From NCBI RefSeq assembly GCF_014653155.1, contig NZ_BNAF01000008.1, positions 124,001-188,000 of the forward strand: a DNA stretch of 64,000 nucleotides, written 5' to 3'. A model generated the notes under the pieces. The model did not search any database and was not told where the DNA came from. It saw only the letters and a list, made by a program, of their open reading frames with translations. Shown one piece after another: positions 55,283-63,399 of this stretch. Numbering within the stretch: the stretch's first letter is position 1; every line of letters begins with the position of its first letter. A program made the position numbers and the translations under genes. The stretch is from Sphingobacterium griseoflavum. Its GTDB lineage: Bacteria > Bacteroidota > Bacteroidia > Sphingobacteriales > Sphingobacteriaceae.

Positions 55283-56656
55283 ATGAAAACATTAGCGATA
55301 CGTATTATCGGCAGTATAGGGATAGCGATGCTGGGTTCCTGCGCCGATTCGATATTAAATAAAGATCCGATCAGCAGTTTTTCTGCAGACGGTTTTTACA
55401 AAACAGCCAGCGATGCGCAGGCCGGCGTTTACGGTATCTATAGCGGCGTGCAATCCGCTTTTAGGCTCAATTTTGCCTATTGGGGTGAAGGAAGGGCCGA
55501 TGCGGTGCAGACCAACCACGCGGGAGATCCATTTGCCCTCCAGCAAAATCTACTGACGCCTATTATCACATCGGCCAGATGGGACAACTTATACGTTATC
55601 ATCAGTCGCGCTAATTATGCCATAAAATACATCCCGACGGTATTCGAAAGCGAAGATAGCGCCTTGCGTAATCAATTGCTGGGGCAGTCGCGTGCACTCC
55701 GCGCGCTAGCCTATTTCTACCTGGTGCGGGTGTGGGGAGATGTGCCGTTGGTACTGGAGCCGTATGAAAGCATAAACCAAGAGCTTTTCGTGTCAAAAAC
55801 CAGTAGCGGAGCCGTTTTGGATCAAATCGAGGAGGATCTCCTATTTGCTTCCGCAAACTGTGCGGCAAGCTACGGAGGCGAGCGCAATCGGGTGTTGATT
55901 ACTAAAGGTGGCGCGGATGCCCTGCTAACCCAAGTATACATGTGGCGAAAGAAGTATGCAGAAGCGGTGGAATCTGCCGACCGGGTATTGGACAACTCCC
56001 TGTATGCGCTGGTCGCCATGAGTGCCTGGAACGATATTTTCGCAGGCGGCCTTAGTACGGAGAGTATTTTTGAGGTTGGTTACAACGAGGTGCAGACGAA
56101 CGCGCTTCGGGTCCTGTATGCATTAGGTTCCGATGCGGATTATTTCCCGAGCGAATCGTTTCGCAACTCGTTTGAAGACGGAGATCTCCGCAGAACGCGA
56201 ATATGGGACAACACGCAAGCGCAGCCCCGCAAAATCTGGAAGTTTTTTGGCGAAGGCTTCAACGACGAAAGTGCAGACCCTTCGGCCAACAACATTGTAA
56301 TGCTGCGGTTGGCTGATATTATGCTGTTGAAAGCAGAAGCACACGCCAACCTAAATCAGGCGGATCTGGCACTGCCCCTGCTCAATACCATTCGTCGTCG
56401 CGCAGGATTGGAAGCCTTGGATGTAGCAAGTGCCACTAGTTTGTACGGTGATTTGGTATCGGCTATTTTGCATGAGCGGTCAATAGAGCTGTGTTTCGAA
56501 GGCCATCGTTGGTTCGATCTTGTCCGTACCGGGCGCGCCATAGAGACCATGCAGCCGATCAATGGGCTTTCCAGTGCGGAGAATATCTTTTGGCCGATAC
56601 ATGAAGATGCGATCAATAGGAATCCGAATATTGAACAAAACGATTTTTACAAATAA
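55283..56656 (+). CDS. SusD/RagB-like lipoprotein (pair 4)
   Basis: 457 residues from the ATG at 55283, which begins a clean lipoprotein signal, MKTLAIRIIGSIGIAMLGSC. In-frame ATGs at 55196 and 55232 would add up to 29 residues and hide the signal, although 55196 is nearer the SusC stop. SusD marks: ADGFYKTASDAQAGVYGIYSG, SRALRALAYFYLVRVWGDVP, then LRLADIMLLKAEAHANL and SIELCFEGHRWFDLVRTGRA near the end. It partners the SusC at 52084. Confidence 0.93.
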   Translation: MKTLAIRIIGSIGIAMLGSCADSILNKDPISSFSADGFYKTASDAQAGVYGIYSGVQSAFRLNFAYWGEGRADAVQTNHAGDPFALQQNLLTPIITSARWDNLYVIISRANYAIKYIPTVFESEDSALRNQLLGQSRALRALAYFYLVRVWGDVPLVLEPYESINQELFVSKTSSGAVLDQIEEDLLFASANCAASYGGERNRVLITKGGADALLTQVYMWRKKYAEAVESADRVLDNSLYALVAMSAWNDIFAGGLSTESIFEVGYNEVQTNALRVLYALGSDADYFPSESFRNSFEDGDLRRTRIWDNTQAQPRKIWKFFGEGFNDESADPSANNIVMLRLADIMLLKAEAHANLNQADLALPLLNTIRRRAGLEALDVASATSLYGDLVSAILHERSIELCFEGHRWFDLVRTGRAIETMQPINGLSSAENIFWPIHEDAINRNPNIEQNDFYK

Positions 56657-56686
56657 GCGAAGCACTGGCTTTGTTTGCTAAATTTT

Positions 56687-58135
56687 ATGATGATGCAACA
56701 TTTAAAAAATATAATACAATTGATTTCTCCCTGCTTCGTCCTGCTGTTTTTGATGGGAGGGTGCGAGATCCAGGAAGATTTTAGCTACCAACCTTCGGGG
56801 GTCGACGGAAAGCTAGGCGTTTCGGCATGGGAATATGTGCAGCGTAATGATTCGCTGAGCATCTTGCGGGAAGCCATAACTTACGCTGGATTGCAGGATT
56901 TGTATAGCGGTACGGATGCGCGGACTTTCGTCATGCCCAACAATAGAGCCCTGCGCACATATCTACGGGAAAACGCCTACGCCGGCGTGCAGGATGTGCC
57001 GCTCCCTATTTTGCGTAATCTCCTACGCTATCATGTGGTCAACGCACGGGTCATCTTTACCGATCCGGATCTGATGCCGGCGAATCGACCGATCGCCTAC
57101 CCAACAGCGAATGGCCAGGTGATGTACTTATCCCACACCAGTACATTTATCGGGCTGATTAATGAAGGAACAAGTGTGCAGTGGCAAATAACAACCTCGA
57201 ATTTAGAACCCACCAATGGCGTTATCCATGTCGTCAATGCGGTGGTGTACTATGCCGTGCCGACAGGCGATACAAATGCGCCCAATCCTGACCTCGTCCA
57301 AGATACTATTTATCCGATTGCGGATGCATTTGTGAATGGTGGATTTGAGTCCGATCTTAATTTTGGAAGCAATCCTTTGCTGCGCGTAAAGCATATCACC
57401 GGAAGCGGCGATTACGACCGAAAGGCCTTTTTGATGTTCAATTTGGACGACTTCTCCAAAGATGGCGTGGTAACCGATATGAAATTGCAGCTGGCTGTAT
57501 CGTTTACGCATGCTAAGGGCGTGCCGTTAGATCTGTACGAAACACCGAGTACAACGTGGACAGAAGCCGGCCTTAAATTCAGCAATGCGGTTTTTCCACA
57601 AGGAAGTCCTTTGGCGCGTATCATCACCAGCAAAGTGTCGACCTTTAACTTCGATATAACGGATTACTATAAAGCGCGTAATGCCGCTGGTCGGGTGTCT
57701 TTTATGCTCGAGGGCGCGGCAGGGGCCGATGAGACTAATGATATAGCATCCAAGGAACACCCTACGCTAAATCCACCTATGTTGATTGCTACGCTTGCTT
57801 CGGGACTAAGCAACTTGGAGATCGTGACGCAAAATGATATCACGGTAAGCAGTGGCGGTGTGTTTGTTTTCAGCGAGGAGTTGCTCAAAATCGATGGTGC
57901 TGCTGCCAGTGATATTATTTACACCATAGAACAAGTTCCCCAGAGCGGATGGCTTATCCGCGGTGCGAGCACGCTGCGCGCTGGCGCACGCTTTACACAG
58001 GCTGATATCGATTTGAACAACCTGTTGTTCATACATGATGGCGAGCAGGCTGGTACAGATCGTTTGGTGCTGTCCGCACGTGATCGTGCCGGTGCGCTAT
58101 TGGAAGATATTCAAATAAACATTTATGCGCAATAA
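56687..58135 (+). CDS. Lipoprotein with fasciclin, DNRLRE-like and CSPG/cadherin-like domains
   Basis: 482 residues from the ATG at 56687 (two more ATGs follow directly). Signal ending LMGGC. Residues about 35-190: FAS1 domain (SAWEYVQRNDSLSILREAI, ARTFVMPNNRALRTYL, NGVIHVVNAVVYY). Residues about 205-365: DNRLRE-type sandwich (DTIYPIADAFVNGGFES, LRVKHITGSGDYDRKAFLMF, TTWTEAGLKFSN, FDITDYYKA), a carbohydrate-binding-like fold. Residues about 375-480: one CSPG/cadherin-like repeat (YTIEQVPQSGWLIRG, FTQADIDLNNLLFIHDG, GTDRLVLSARD). The other two fasciclin genes of the window have only FAS1. It is a surface glycan-binding protein of the SusCD complex, probably ahead of the GH16 step. Confidence 0.82.
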   Translation: MMMQHLKNIIQLISPCFVLLFLMGGCEIQEDFSYQPSGVDGKLGVSAWEYVQRNDSLSILREAITYAGLQDLYSGTDARTFVMPNNRALRTYLRENAYAGVQDVPLPILRNLLRYHVVNARVIFTDPDLMPANRPIAYPTANGQVMYLSHTSTFIGLINEGTSVQWQITTSNLEPTNGVIHVVNAVVYYAVPTGDTNAPNPDLVQDTIYPIADAFVNGGFESDLNFGSNPLLRVKHITGSGDYDRKAFLMFNLDDFSKDGVVTDMKLQLAVSFTHAKGVPLDLYETPSTTWTEAGLKFSNAVFPQGSPLARIITSKVSTFNFDITDYYKARNAAGRVSFMLEGAAGADETNDIASKEHPTLNPPMLIATLASGLSNLEIVTQNDITVSSGGVFVFSEELLKIDGAAASDIIYTIEQVPQSGWLIRGASTLRAGARFTQADIDLNNLLFIHDGEQAGTDRLVLSARDRAGALLEDIQINIYAQ

Positions 58136-58145
58136 GACGGTAGGG

Positions 58146-58901
58146 ATGAAGAAAATGCTTTCAAACTGGATCAAAGCAGGCAGCATATTGGCCTTGATTT
58201 GTGCTTGTTCTGCCTCGACCGCATTGGATGAGGAAGAGTTGCCGAAGCCTACGGATCGCGTCATCAGCTTTTCTGGATTCGAATGGTTGGTGCGCAAAAC
58301 GGGAACAACCAAGGAGGGACCCGGACCCAATTTATTTTCTGATTCGGAAGATAACGTTTGGGTGGATGCGCAGGGGCGTTTGCACCTCAAGATTGTGCAG
58401 AAAGGCGGGCTGTGGTATTGTTCAGGCGTTGTCTTGCGCCAAAGCCTAAGCTACGGCAAATATATTTTTTATGTCGCAAGTGATGTCAGTAAGCTGGATC
58501 AGCATGTGGTAGGAGGCCTTTTTACCTATCGCACCGATGAGGAGGAGATCGATATCGAGTTTTCCAAGTGGTCTGATCCAAACAACATGGATGCCCAATT
58601 TGCCGTACAGCCCTCAGAACGTGCCGGCAACAAAGTGCGGTACAATCTGCAGCTGGAAGGGCTCCAGTCGACACATGCGTTTGATTGGCAGCCCAGCTAC
58701 ATCGATTTCTTTAGTGTGCAGGGACACTCGGCGGTAGTCACAACGGATAATCTTATTCAGGCATGGCGTTACACCGGTACGAATATCCCGCCCGATACCG
58801 ACGAGCGGCTCCGGATAAACCTTTGGCTGTTTCGCGGGCAGACACCTTCCGACAAGAAAGAACAGGAAATGATCATTGAAAAGGTTGAATACATCAAATA
58901 G
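58146..58901 (+). CDS. Glycoside hydrolase family 16 lipoprotein
   Basis: 251 residues from the ATG at 58146, a start that avoids overlap with the previous stop; a frame start at 58125 exists. Signal with ALICAC, lipidated Cys at about 22. GH16 beta-jelly-roll with catalytic EIDIEF: nucleophile Glu134, Asp136, acid/base Glu138. YGKYIFYVASDVSK and VVGGLFTYR precede it as usual. GH16 enzymes are endo-acting on beta-1,3/1,4 glucans, galactans or keratan/mucin-type LacNAc chains. In an operon ending with nagB and near two GH20 enzymes, an amino-sugar-containing chain is the best guess, but the sequence alone does not fix the substrate. Confidence 0.85.
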   Translation: MKKMLSNWIKAGSILALICACSASTALDEEELPKPTDRVISFSGFEWLVRKTGTTKEGPGPNLFSDSEDNVWVDAQGRLHLKIVQKGGLWYCSGVVLRQSLSYGKYIFYVASDVSKLDQHVVGGLFTYRTDEEEIDIEFSKWSDPNNMDAQFAVQPSERAGNKVRYNLQLEGLQSTHAFDWQPSYIDFFSVQGHSAVVTTDNLIQAWRYTGTNIPPDTDERLRINLWLFRGQTPSDKKEQEMIIEKVEYIK

Positions 58902-58912
58902 AAAAATAAAAT

Positions 58913-59656
58913 ATGTCAGTAATGAATGATAACATCCATGTTTCCGGGACAGCAGAGGAAGCTGGCGTGGCTGCAGGGCGAGCTGTTGAGGAATACCTCG
59001 TCTCGTTGCAGGCGCAAAAAGATGAAATACGGATGATCTTTGCGGCTGCACCCTCACAGGATTTTTTGTTGGGCTATCTGGCAAAATCGGAAAAGATCTT
59101 GTGGGACAAGGTGGTGGCATTTAATATGGATGAGTATATCGGCCTTCCGTCCGGAAGCCCGCAGCTGTTTGCTACTTACCTCGAGGAGAGGCTTTTTTCC
59201 AAGGTGACGCTTCGCTCGAAGCATACGATAAGCACCGTAGGCAGTATCCCCGATGAAATGAAACGCATAACCAAGCTGATCGGTTCGGCGCCTATCGATA
59301 TCGTGTGTCTAGGCATCGGGGAGAATGGGCACTTGGCGTTCAATGATCCACCGGTGGCTGATTTTGAAGATGAAAAGCTGGTAAAGGTTGTCGAACTCGA
59401 TTTGGTCTGTCGGCAACAGCAAGTGAATGATGGCTGTTTTAAACAGTTGGATGATGTGCCTGAAACAGCACTGACCTTAACCATTCCCACGCTGCTTCGA
59501 GCGGATGCCCTCTTCTGCGTCGTTGTAGGCAAACACAAGCGGGAAGCGGTAAGGCAGGCCATCCATGGCGCGATAAGCGCCGAATGGCCTGCTACCATTT
59601 TGCGGACACATGAAAGCTGCCAATACTTCTTCGATAAAGAGGCCTTCATGGAATAA
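58913..59656 (+). CDS. nagB: Glucosamine-6-phosphate deaminase
   Basis: Cytoplasmic enzyme, 247 residues, converting glucosamine-6-phosphate to fructose-6-phosphate and ammonia. Motifs: FNMDEYIGL with the general base Asp73, and GIGENGHLAFNDPP with His140 (the E. coli-type Asp before Gly-His is Asn here, as in some other bacterial NagB). Its gene starts 11 bp after the GH16 stop, so it is the last gene of the SusCD operon rather than a partner of nagA. The pathway is thus split: nagA under one LacI-type operator, nagB apparently under the other. Confidence 0.93.
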   Translation: MSVMNDNIHVSGTAEEAGVAAGRAVEEYLVSLQAQKDEIRMIFAAAPSQDFLLGYLAKSEKILWDKVVAFNMDEYIGLPSGSPQLFATYLEERLFSKVTLRSKHTISTVGSIPDEMKRITKLIGSAPIDIVCLGIGENGHLAFNDPPVADFEDEKLVKVVELDLVCRQQQVNDGCFKQLDDVPETALTLTIPTLLRADALFCVVVGKHKREAVRQAIHGAISAEWPATILRTHESCQYFFDKEAFME

Positions 59657-59676
59657 AATTCTCGCCGACGCGTAAG

Positions 59677-59710
59677 ACCGCAATAGCTGGACAATTAAAG
59701 CTATTGCGGT
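59677..59710. terminator. Bidirectional terminator between nagB and the GH28 gene
   Basis: Perfect 12-bp arms ACCGCAATAGCT and AGCTATTGCGGT with a 10-base loop and TTCT after the stem, 20 bp after the nagB stop and 27 bp beyond the stop of the convergent GH28 gene. Confidence 0.78.
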
Positions 59711-59737
59711 TTCTCGCAAACTGCTGTCGATGCAGTC

Positions 59738-61102
59738 TTATCGTACGGCTGACGGGACGGCTATCTGCTCTCCGATGGTAACATCGTTGAATACGATGTT
59801 CGCCGTGTGGCTGAAGCTGAGGGCGGCTTTGCATGAATCGATTTTTATGTCGGAGAATTGTACATTCGTAACTTTTTTTGAAGGAAAGCCTTGGATAACC
59901 AGCCCGGCATTGCTTGCGCTTTTGCAGTAGAAGTTTCGTACAAAGATATCGCGGATGTCGGTGGCATGGCCTTCGCCCTCGCCGTGATAGAAGGAGGTAA
60001 TGAAAAGAGCGTCTTCCACCTGCTGAAAGCGGACATTGTCTACGTATATGTTTCGAATAAACCCACCCCTGTCCGGATTGGACTTCAGGTAGATGCCGCG
60101 TTTGCAGTAGCTGGAAGCTTCACAGTTTTCGACATATACATGCTCTACCCCGGCAGACATCTCACTGCCAATTACAATCCCGTGTAAGCCTTTGAAGCGG
60201 CAGTTGCGGATAACAATGTTTTCCGACGTGATGCCGAGCTTTCTGCCCTCATGGTCCCGACCCGCCTTGATAGCGACATTGTCGTCGGCATTGTCAAAAT
60301 CAATGTCCTCAATCAATATATTCTTGGAATATTCGGCATCAAAACCATCGTTGTTTTTGTTGTAGGCATGGAATTTCACCTTCCGGGCAATAATGTTTTC
60401 CGATTGCAAAAAGTGCACACACCAAAACGGGGAATTTTCTATCGTGACCCCCTCCACCAGTATATTTTTGCACCCATAGAATTGTATGAGCTGCGGCCGT
60501 AGGAAGTGCCCATTGCCGAATATCCTTTGCTCCATCGGTACATCCTTTCTGTTCATTTGTCTGCTTCGTTCCTGAGCGGGCTTTTGTCGATCGTACCAGC
60601 CGCTGAATCCATTCCTGCCGTTTCCATCAATGGTGCCTTCTCCCGTGATGGCTACATTTTTTGCTTGATAGGCGTAGATCAATGGGCTGTAGTTGTAAAG
60701 CAGTGTGCCTTCCCAACTGGTCGCCACAACAGGGAGATAGTCATCAGCATCTGTTCCAAAGCATATTTTAGCGCCTTTTTGTAGGTCAAGACAGCTGTTG
60801 TCAACCAGGTGTATCGGCCCATTTACCAGATAAACCCCGGGCGGAACGATTATTCGTCCACCTCCGTTTTCCAAACAATATTGCATCACCTTGTCGAAGG
60901 CAGGCTTGTTGTCCGTGGCAGAGTCGCCAGAACCGCCAAAGTCCGTTAACTTCCGGGCCGTTTCCGCGATGCGTATATGCCCAATCCCTTGGATTATGTC
61001 GGCGGTTGATTTTTTTGTAGGCGATGGATCGCTCTCGATCTGATGCTGGCAACCGCACAAAAACAGGAAGGAGGCGACGATGGATAAAATTTTTGTACGC
61101 AT
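59738..61102 (-). CDS. Glycoside hydrolase family 28 lipoprotein
   Basis: 454 residues from the ATG at 61102; the frame to 61168 lacks a signal. Lipobox LCGC, Cys18. Right-handed beta-helix with GH28 catalytic residues: NNDGFDAEY (Asp252, Asp255), Asp273-Asp274 in NADDNVAIKAG, His307 in GLHGIVIGSEMS, and Arg335/Lys340 in KRGIYLK. The N-terminal DFGGSGDSATDNKPAF and GGRIIVPPGVYLVNGPI are typical of the pectate-lyase-3/GH28 group. Polygalacturonase-like exo- or endo-cleavage of uronic-acid-, rhamnose- or other axial-linked sugars is possible. It is convergent with the nagB operon and not clearly part of it. Confidence 0.9.
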   Translation of the reverse strand: MRTKILSIVASFLFLCGCQHQIESDPSPTKKSTADIIQGIGHIRIAETARKLTDFGGSGDSATDNKPAFDKVMQYCLENGGGRIIVPPGVYLVNGPIHLVDNSCLDLQKGAKICFGTDADDYLPVVATSWEGTLLYNYSPLIYAYQAKNVAITGEGTIDGNGRNGFSGWYDRQKPAQERSRQMNRKDVPMEQRIFGNGHFLRPQLIQFYGCKNILVEGVTIENSPFWCVHFLQSENIIARKVKFHAYNKNNDGFDAEYSKNILIEDIDFDNADDNVAIKAGRDHEGRKLGITSENIVIRNCRFKGLHGIVIGSEMSAGVEHVYVENCEASSYCKRGIYLKSNPDRGGFIRNIYVDNVRFQQVEDALFITSFYHGEGEGHATDIRDIFVRNFYCKSASNAGLVIQGFPSKKVTNVQFSDIKIDSCKAALSFSHTANIVFNDVTIGEQIAVPSAVR

Positions 61103-61403
61103 GATAGGTCGTTTTTTTATCCCAAAAAAATAGCTTTTAATTGATGTATATCCAAATTTTATGAGCAAATTTCTCGGATCTATACCTGTCGATAAACTTT
61201 AAATTGTGAGTGTAGGTTGCGATCGCTACCTGCTGTAAAACTAAATAAAAAAGAAATCAAATATTGAATTACGATTCTATCTGTATCTTCAGAAAATCTA
61301 GCTAATGCACAGGTAATTTTAATATATATATACTTTTTATTATTATTGCAAGGTAATAATATTTTCCAATTATAAATGTTTTTATAACCCTTAATATTTA
61401 ATC
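61103..61403. other. AT-rich intergenic region between divergent GH28 and tetR
   Basis: About 300 bp, very AT-rich, no gene. A short inverted repeat, ATTATTA/TAATAAT with an 8-base spacer (61339-61360), lies 44 bp before the tetR start and could be an autoregulatory site, but in such AT-rich DNA it may be chance. Confidence 0.35.
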
Positions 61404-62093
61404 ATGCTCATCAAGAAAAAACAACGCAAGGAAGTTAGCGGCCCCCGGCGTAATAAAGCGCGAACAATAGAGCGACTGCTGACGGGTATCGGAACAATAT
61501 TAGAAGAAGAAACTTTTACGGGGTTGTCGGTAACAGCCATCTACAAGAAGTTGCGCGTGAACCCCAAACTTGTCTACTTATATTTCGATAGTTTTGACAA
61601 GTTGGTGAGCGCTTTCGTTCAGCGCAAGCTCGATGCTTGGGAACTGGAAGTACGTATGCAGCAAAGAAAGTTCGCTGCAGAGGCGCGCAGTGAGGTATTG
61701 GATCTGATGATCGTACAGCTAGAAAAATTCCAGCAGGATGGTGCATTGCAAAAGTTGATACATTGGAGTCTAGTGGAAAAGCAGCACAAGTTACTGAAGA
61801 CTTTGCAGTATAGTTTTGTCCATTATTTTAGAACGCTACTCCGGCTTTTTACGCGGAAATTGTCGACGGTCGAAAGAAAGCGCGTAGCGGCGGCGCTCGA
61901 TATCATGCTCTCCGGAGTCTTGTTTCTGTCTTTCTACAATAGCGATGGCCGACTGTTCTGCGGTGTTCAAATGGTCACCGATGCAGATCGAAAGCGCATC
62001 TACGATACATTTAGGCGGATTATTTTGGGAGAGATTCAGGCAGAGGCTGCCATGAAGTTAAAACCACAGGGCAGGCCTATTCCGAAAACGTGA
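61404..62093 (+). CDS. TetR-family transcriptional regulator (copy 2)
   Basis: 229 residues. HTH at about residues 20-68, with LSVTAIYKKLRVNPKLVYLYFDSFDKLVSAFVQRK, very like copy 1 at 35607 (TVRNIANLNPKLIYLYFENFEGLIDAFLRRK). The basic N-terminus KKKQRKEVSGPRRNKAR may add DNA contacts. The C-terminal part is helical. It is divergent from the GH28 gene, 301 bp apart, so it may regulate it or itself; no clear operator was found. The ligand is unknown. Confidence 0.82.
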   Translation: MLIKKKQRKEVSGPRRNKARTIERLLTGIGTILEEETFTGLSVTAIYKKLRVNPKLVYLYFDSFDKLVSAFVQRKLDAWELEVRMQQRKFAAEARSEVLDLMIVQLEKFQQDGALQKLIHWSLVEKQHKLLKTLQYSFVHYFRTLLRLFTRKLSTVERKRVAAALDIMLSGVLFLSFYNSDGRLFCGVQMVTDADRKRIYDTFRRIILGEIQAEAAMKLKPQGRPIPKT

Positions 62094-62223
62094 TGGAAAG
62101 AAGATTGTTCTTCTTCGAAGAAACGGGGGGAGGCGTTGGGATATCAAGTAGTTTTCGTGTATCTTCACTGCTGCAGTTGGAATGGATTATTTCCGAGTTG
62201 TGGCCATAATAACCAGGTTGCTC

Positions 62224-63330
62224 ATGAAAAACTTACATATTTTACTCGCGTTCGTTACATTTTTATTTTCCAGTGGGCTGCGTGCGCAGGTACTGGATAC
62301 GAATCAGACTGCTTTATCGTCGATGCAGGCGACTCAACAGCACCTAGAGCAAACCAACAAGCAATTGGAGGTATTGAAAGGATCGTATGAACAACTGAAA
62401 TTACAGTCCGAAAAATTACTTCGAGCGAACGATAGCATTCGGCATTTGATGTCCGAATCGCAAGAACTCTCGTTGCAAGAGCAGAAGCAGCTTTACGAGA
62501 CCAATTACGGTATACTAACACGGTCTTTCCAAGATATCTCCCTATTGAAGCAGCAGATGAAGGGTTATGGTCGCTTGCTCGACGTAACCTATGCGGGCAC
62601 GCTCATCAGCCAACTGAATAACCCCACGAATGTGGAGCTGGGGACGAGCTTTTCCAAGGTATTGCTCGATAACGCCGAAGCTATCCTGAGTCGCAATTTA
62701 AAAGGGAGCGTCAAGAGTAAGTTTTCGGAAACGATAAAGCGTGTCGTCAGCATTCCTTTAGTCGGCACGATCGTCGAATCGAATCCCATCAGCGCCTTGG
62801 TAAAAGGCGTATATGACCAAGCGCTATCGTTCAGCGACAACGCCATTAAAGACCAAGATCTACGGGATTTTCTAAGCAGCATAAAACCTTATACCGACTT
62901 TTATTACACGCTCGATCAAACCACGTCCGGATTCAAGCAAGAACTGCTCGGGTACCGGCGCGAGCTTGCAACTTTTGATAGAACCCTTCTGCGGCACGAA
63001 GAAAGATTATTGGCAGCAATGCAAGCCAGCCCGAACAACAAGCAGGCGTCCATCGATGGGCTGTTCCGATATGCGGATCGACAACGCCTGACCTTATCGG
63101 AGATCAAGCGCATCAATGAGTCCCTGCCGGTCTCCAAAACGATCCGCTTGATCAACGCATCACCGGAGTTGGCGCTCGATCAAACTTCTTTTGAAGAGTC
63201 GTTCAATAACTACATAGACCAAGTGATTGCTGTGTTGGAGCGTGCATCAAAAAATGATCGATTACAATTTGATGCCAGCACCATCGATAAATTGATCCGC
63301 AACCTGCGCAATACACGTATCCGACCATAA
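62224..63330 (+). CDS. Exported coiled-coil protein, function unknown
   Basis: 368 residues from the ATG at 62224, which opens the signal peptide MKNLHILLAFVTFLFSSGLRAQ; a longer frame from 62182 has no signal. Residues about 28-105 are strongly heptad-like and rich in Gln/Leu/Glu (MQATQQHLEQTNKQLEVLKG, YEQLKLQSEKLLRANDSIRH), a long coiled coil. The rest is helical, with no enzyme motif (YAGTLISQLNNPTN, SETIKRVVSIPLVG). It resembles the periplasmic, TrbJ-like coiled-coil proteins of Bacteroidota conjugation loci only in general layout; no other conjugation gene is present, so I do not assign it. Confidence 0.62.
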   Translation: MKNLHILLAFVTFLFSSGLRAQVLDTNQTALSSMQATQQHLEQTNKQLEVLKGSYEQLKLQSEKLLRANDSIRHLMSESQELSLQEQKQLYETNYGILTRSFQDISLLKQQMKGYGRLLDVTYAGTLISQLNNPTNVELGTSFSKVLLDNAEAILSRNLKGSVKSKFSETIKRVVSIPLVGTIVESNPISALVKGVYDQALSFSDNAIKDQDLRDFLSSIKPYTDFYYTLDQTTSGFKQELLGYRRELATFDRTLLRHEERLLAAMQASPNNKQASIDGLFRYADRQRLTLSEIKRINESLPVSKTIRLINASPELALDQTSFEESFNNYIDQVIAVLERASKNDRLQFDASTIDKLIRNLRNTRIRP

Positions 63331-63399
63331 AGATTGTCCTCTTGCACCTGCTCAAACAGCCGGCACAAGCAAGCTTTTCTACAGCAGAGGGCGGCCGCT

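Noticed and set aside
61339..61360. Inverted repeat ATTATTA/TAATAAT before the second tetR gene
   Set aside because: Too AT-rich and short in an AT-rich region to count as an operator without other support.
62224..63330. TrbJ-like conjugation protein
   Set aside because: Shares only signal peptide plus coiled-coil layout; no other transfer gene is nearby, so it is left as unknown.
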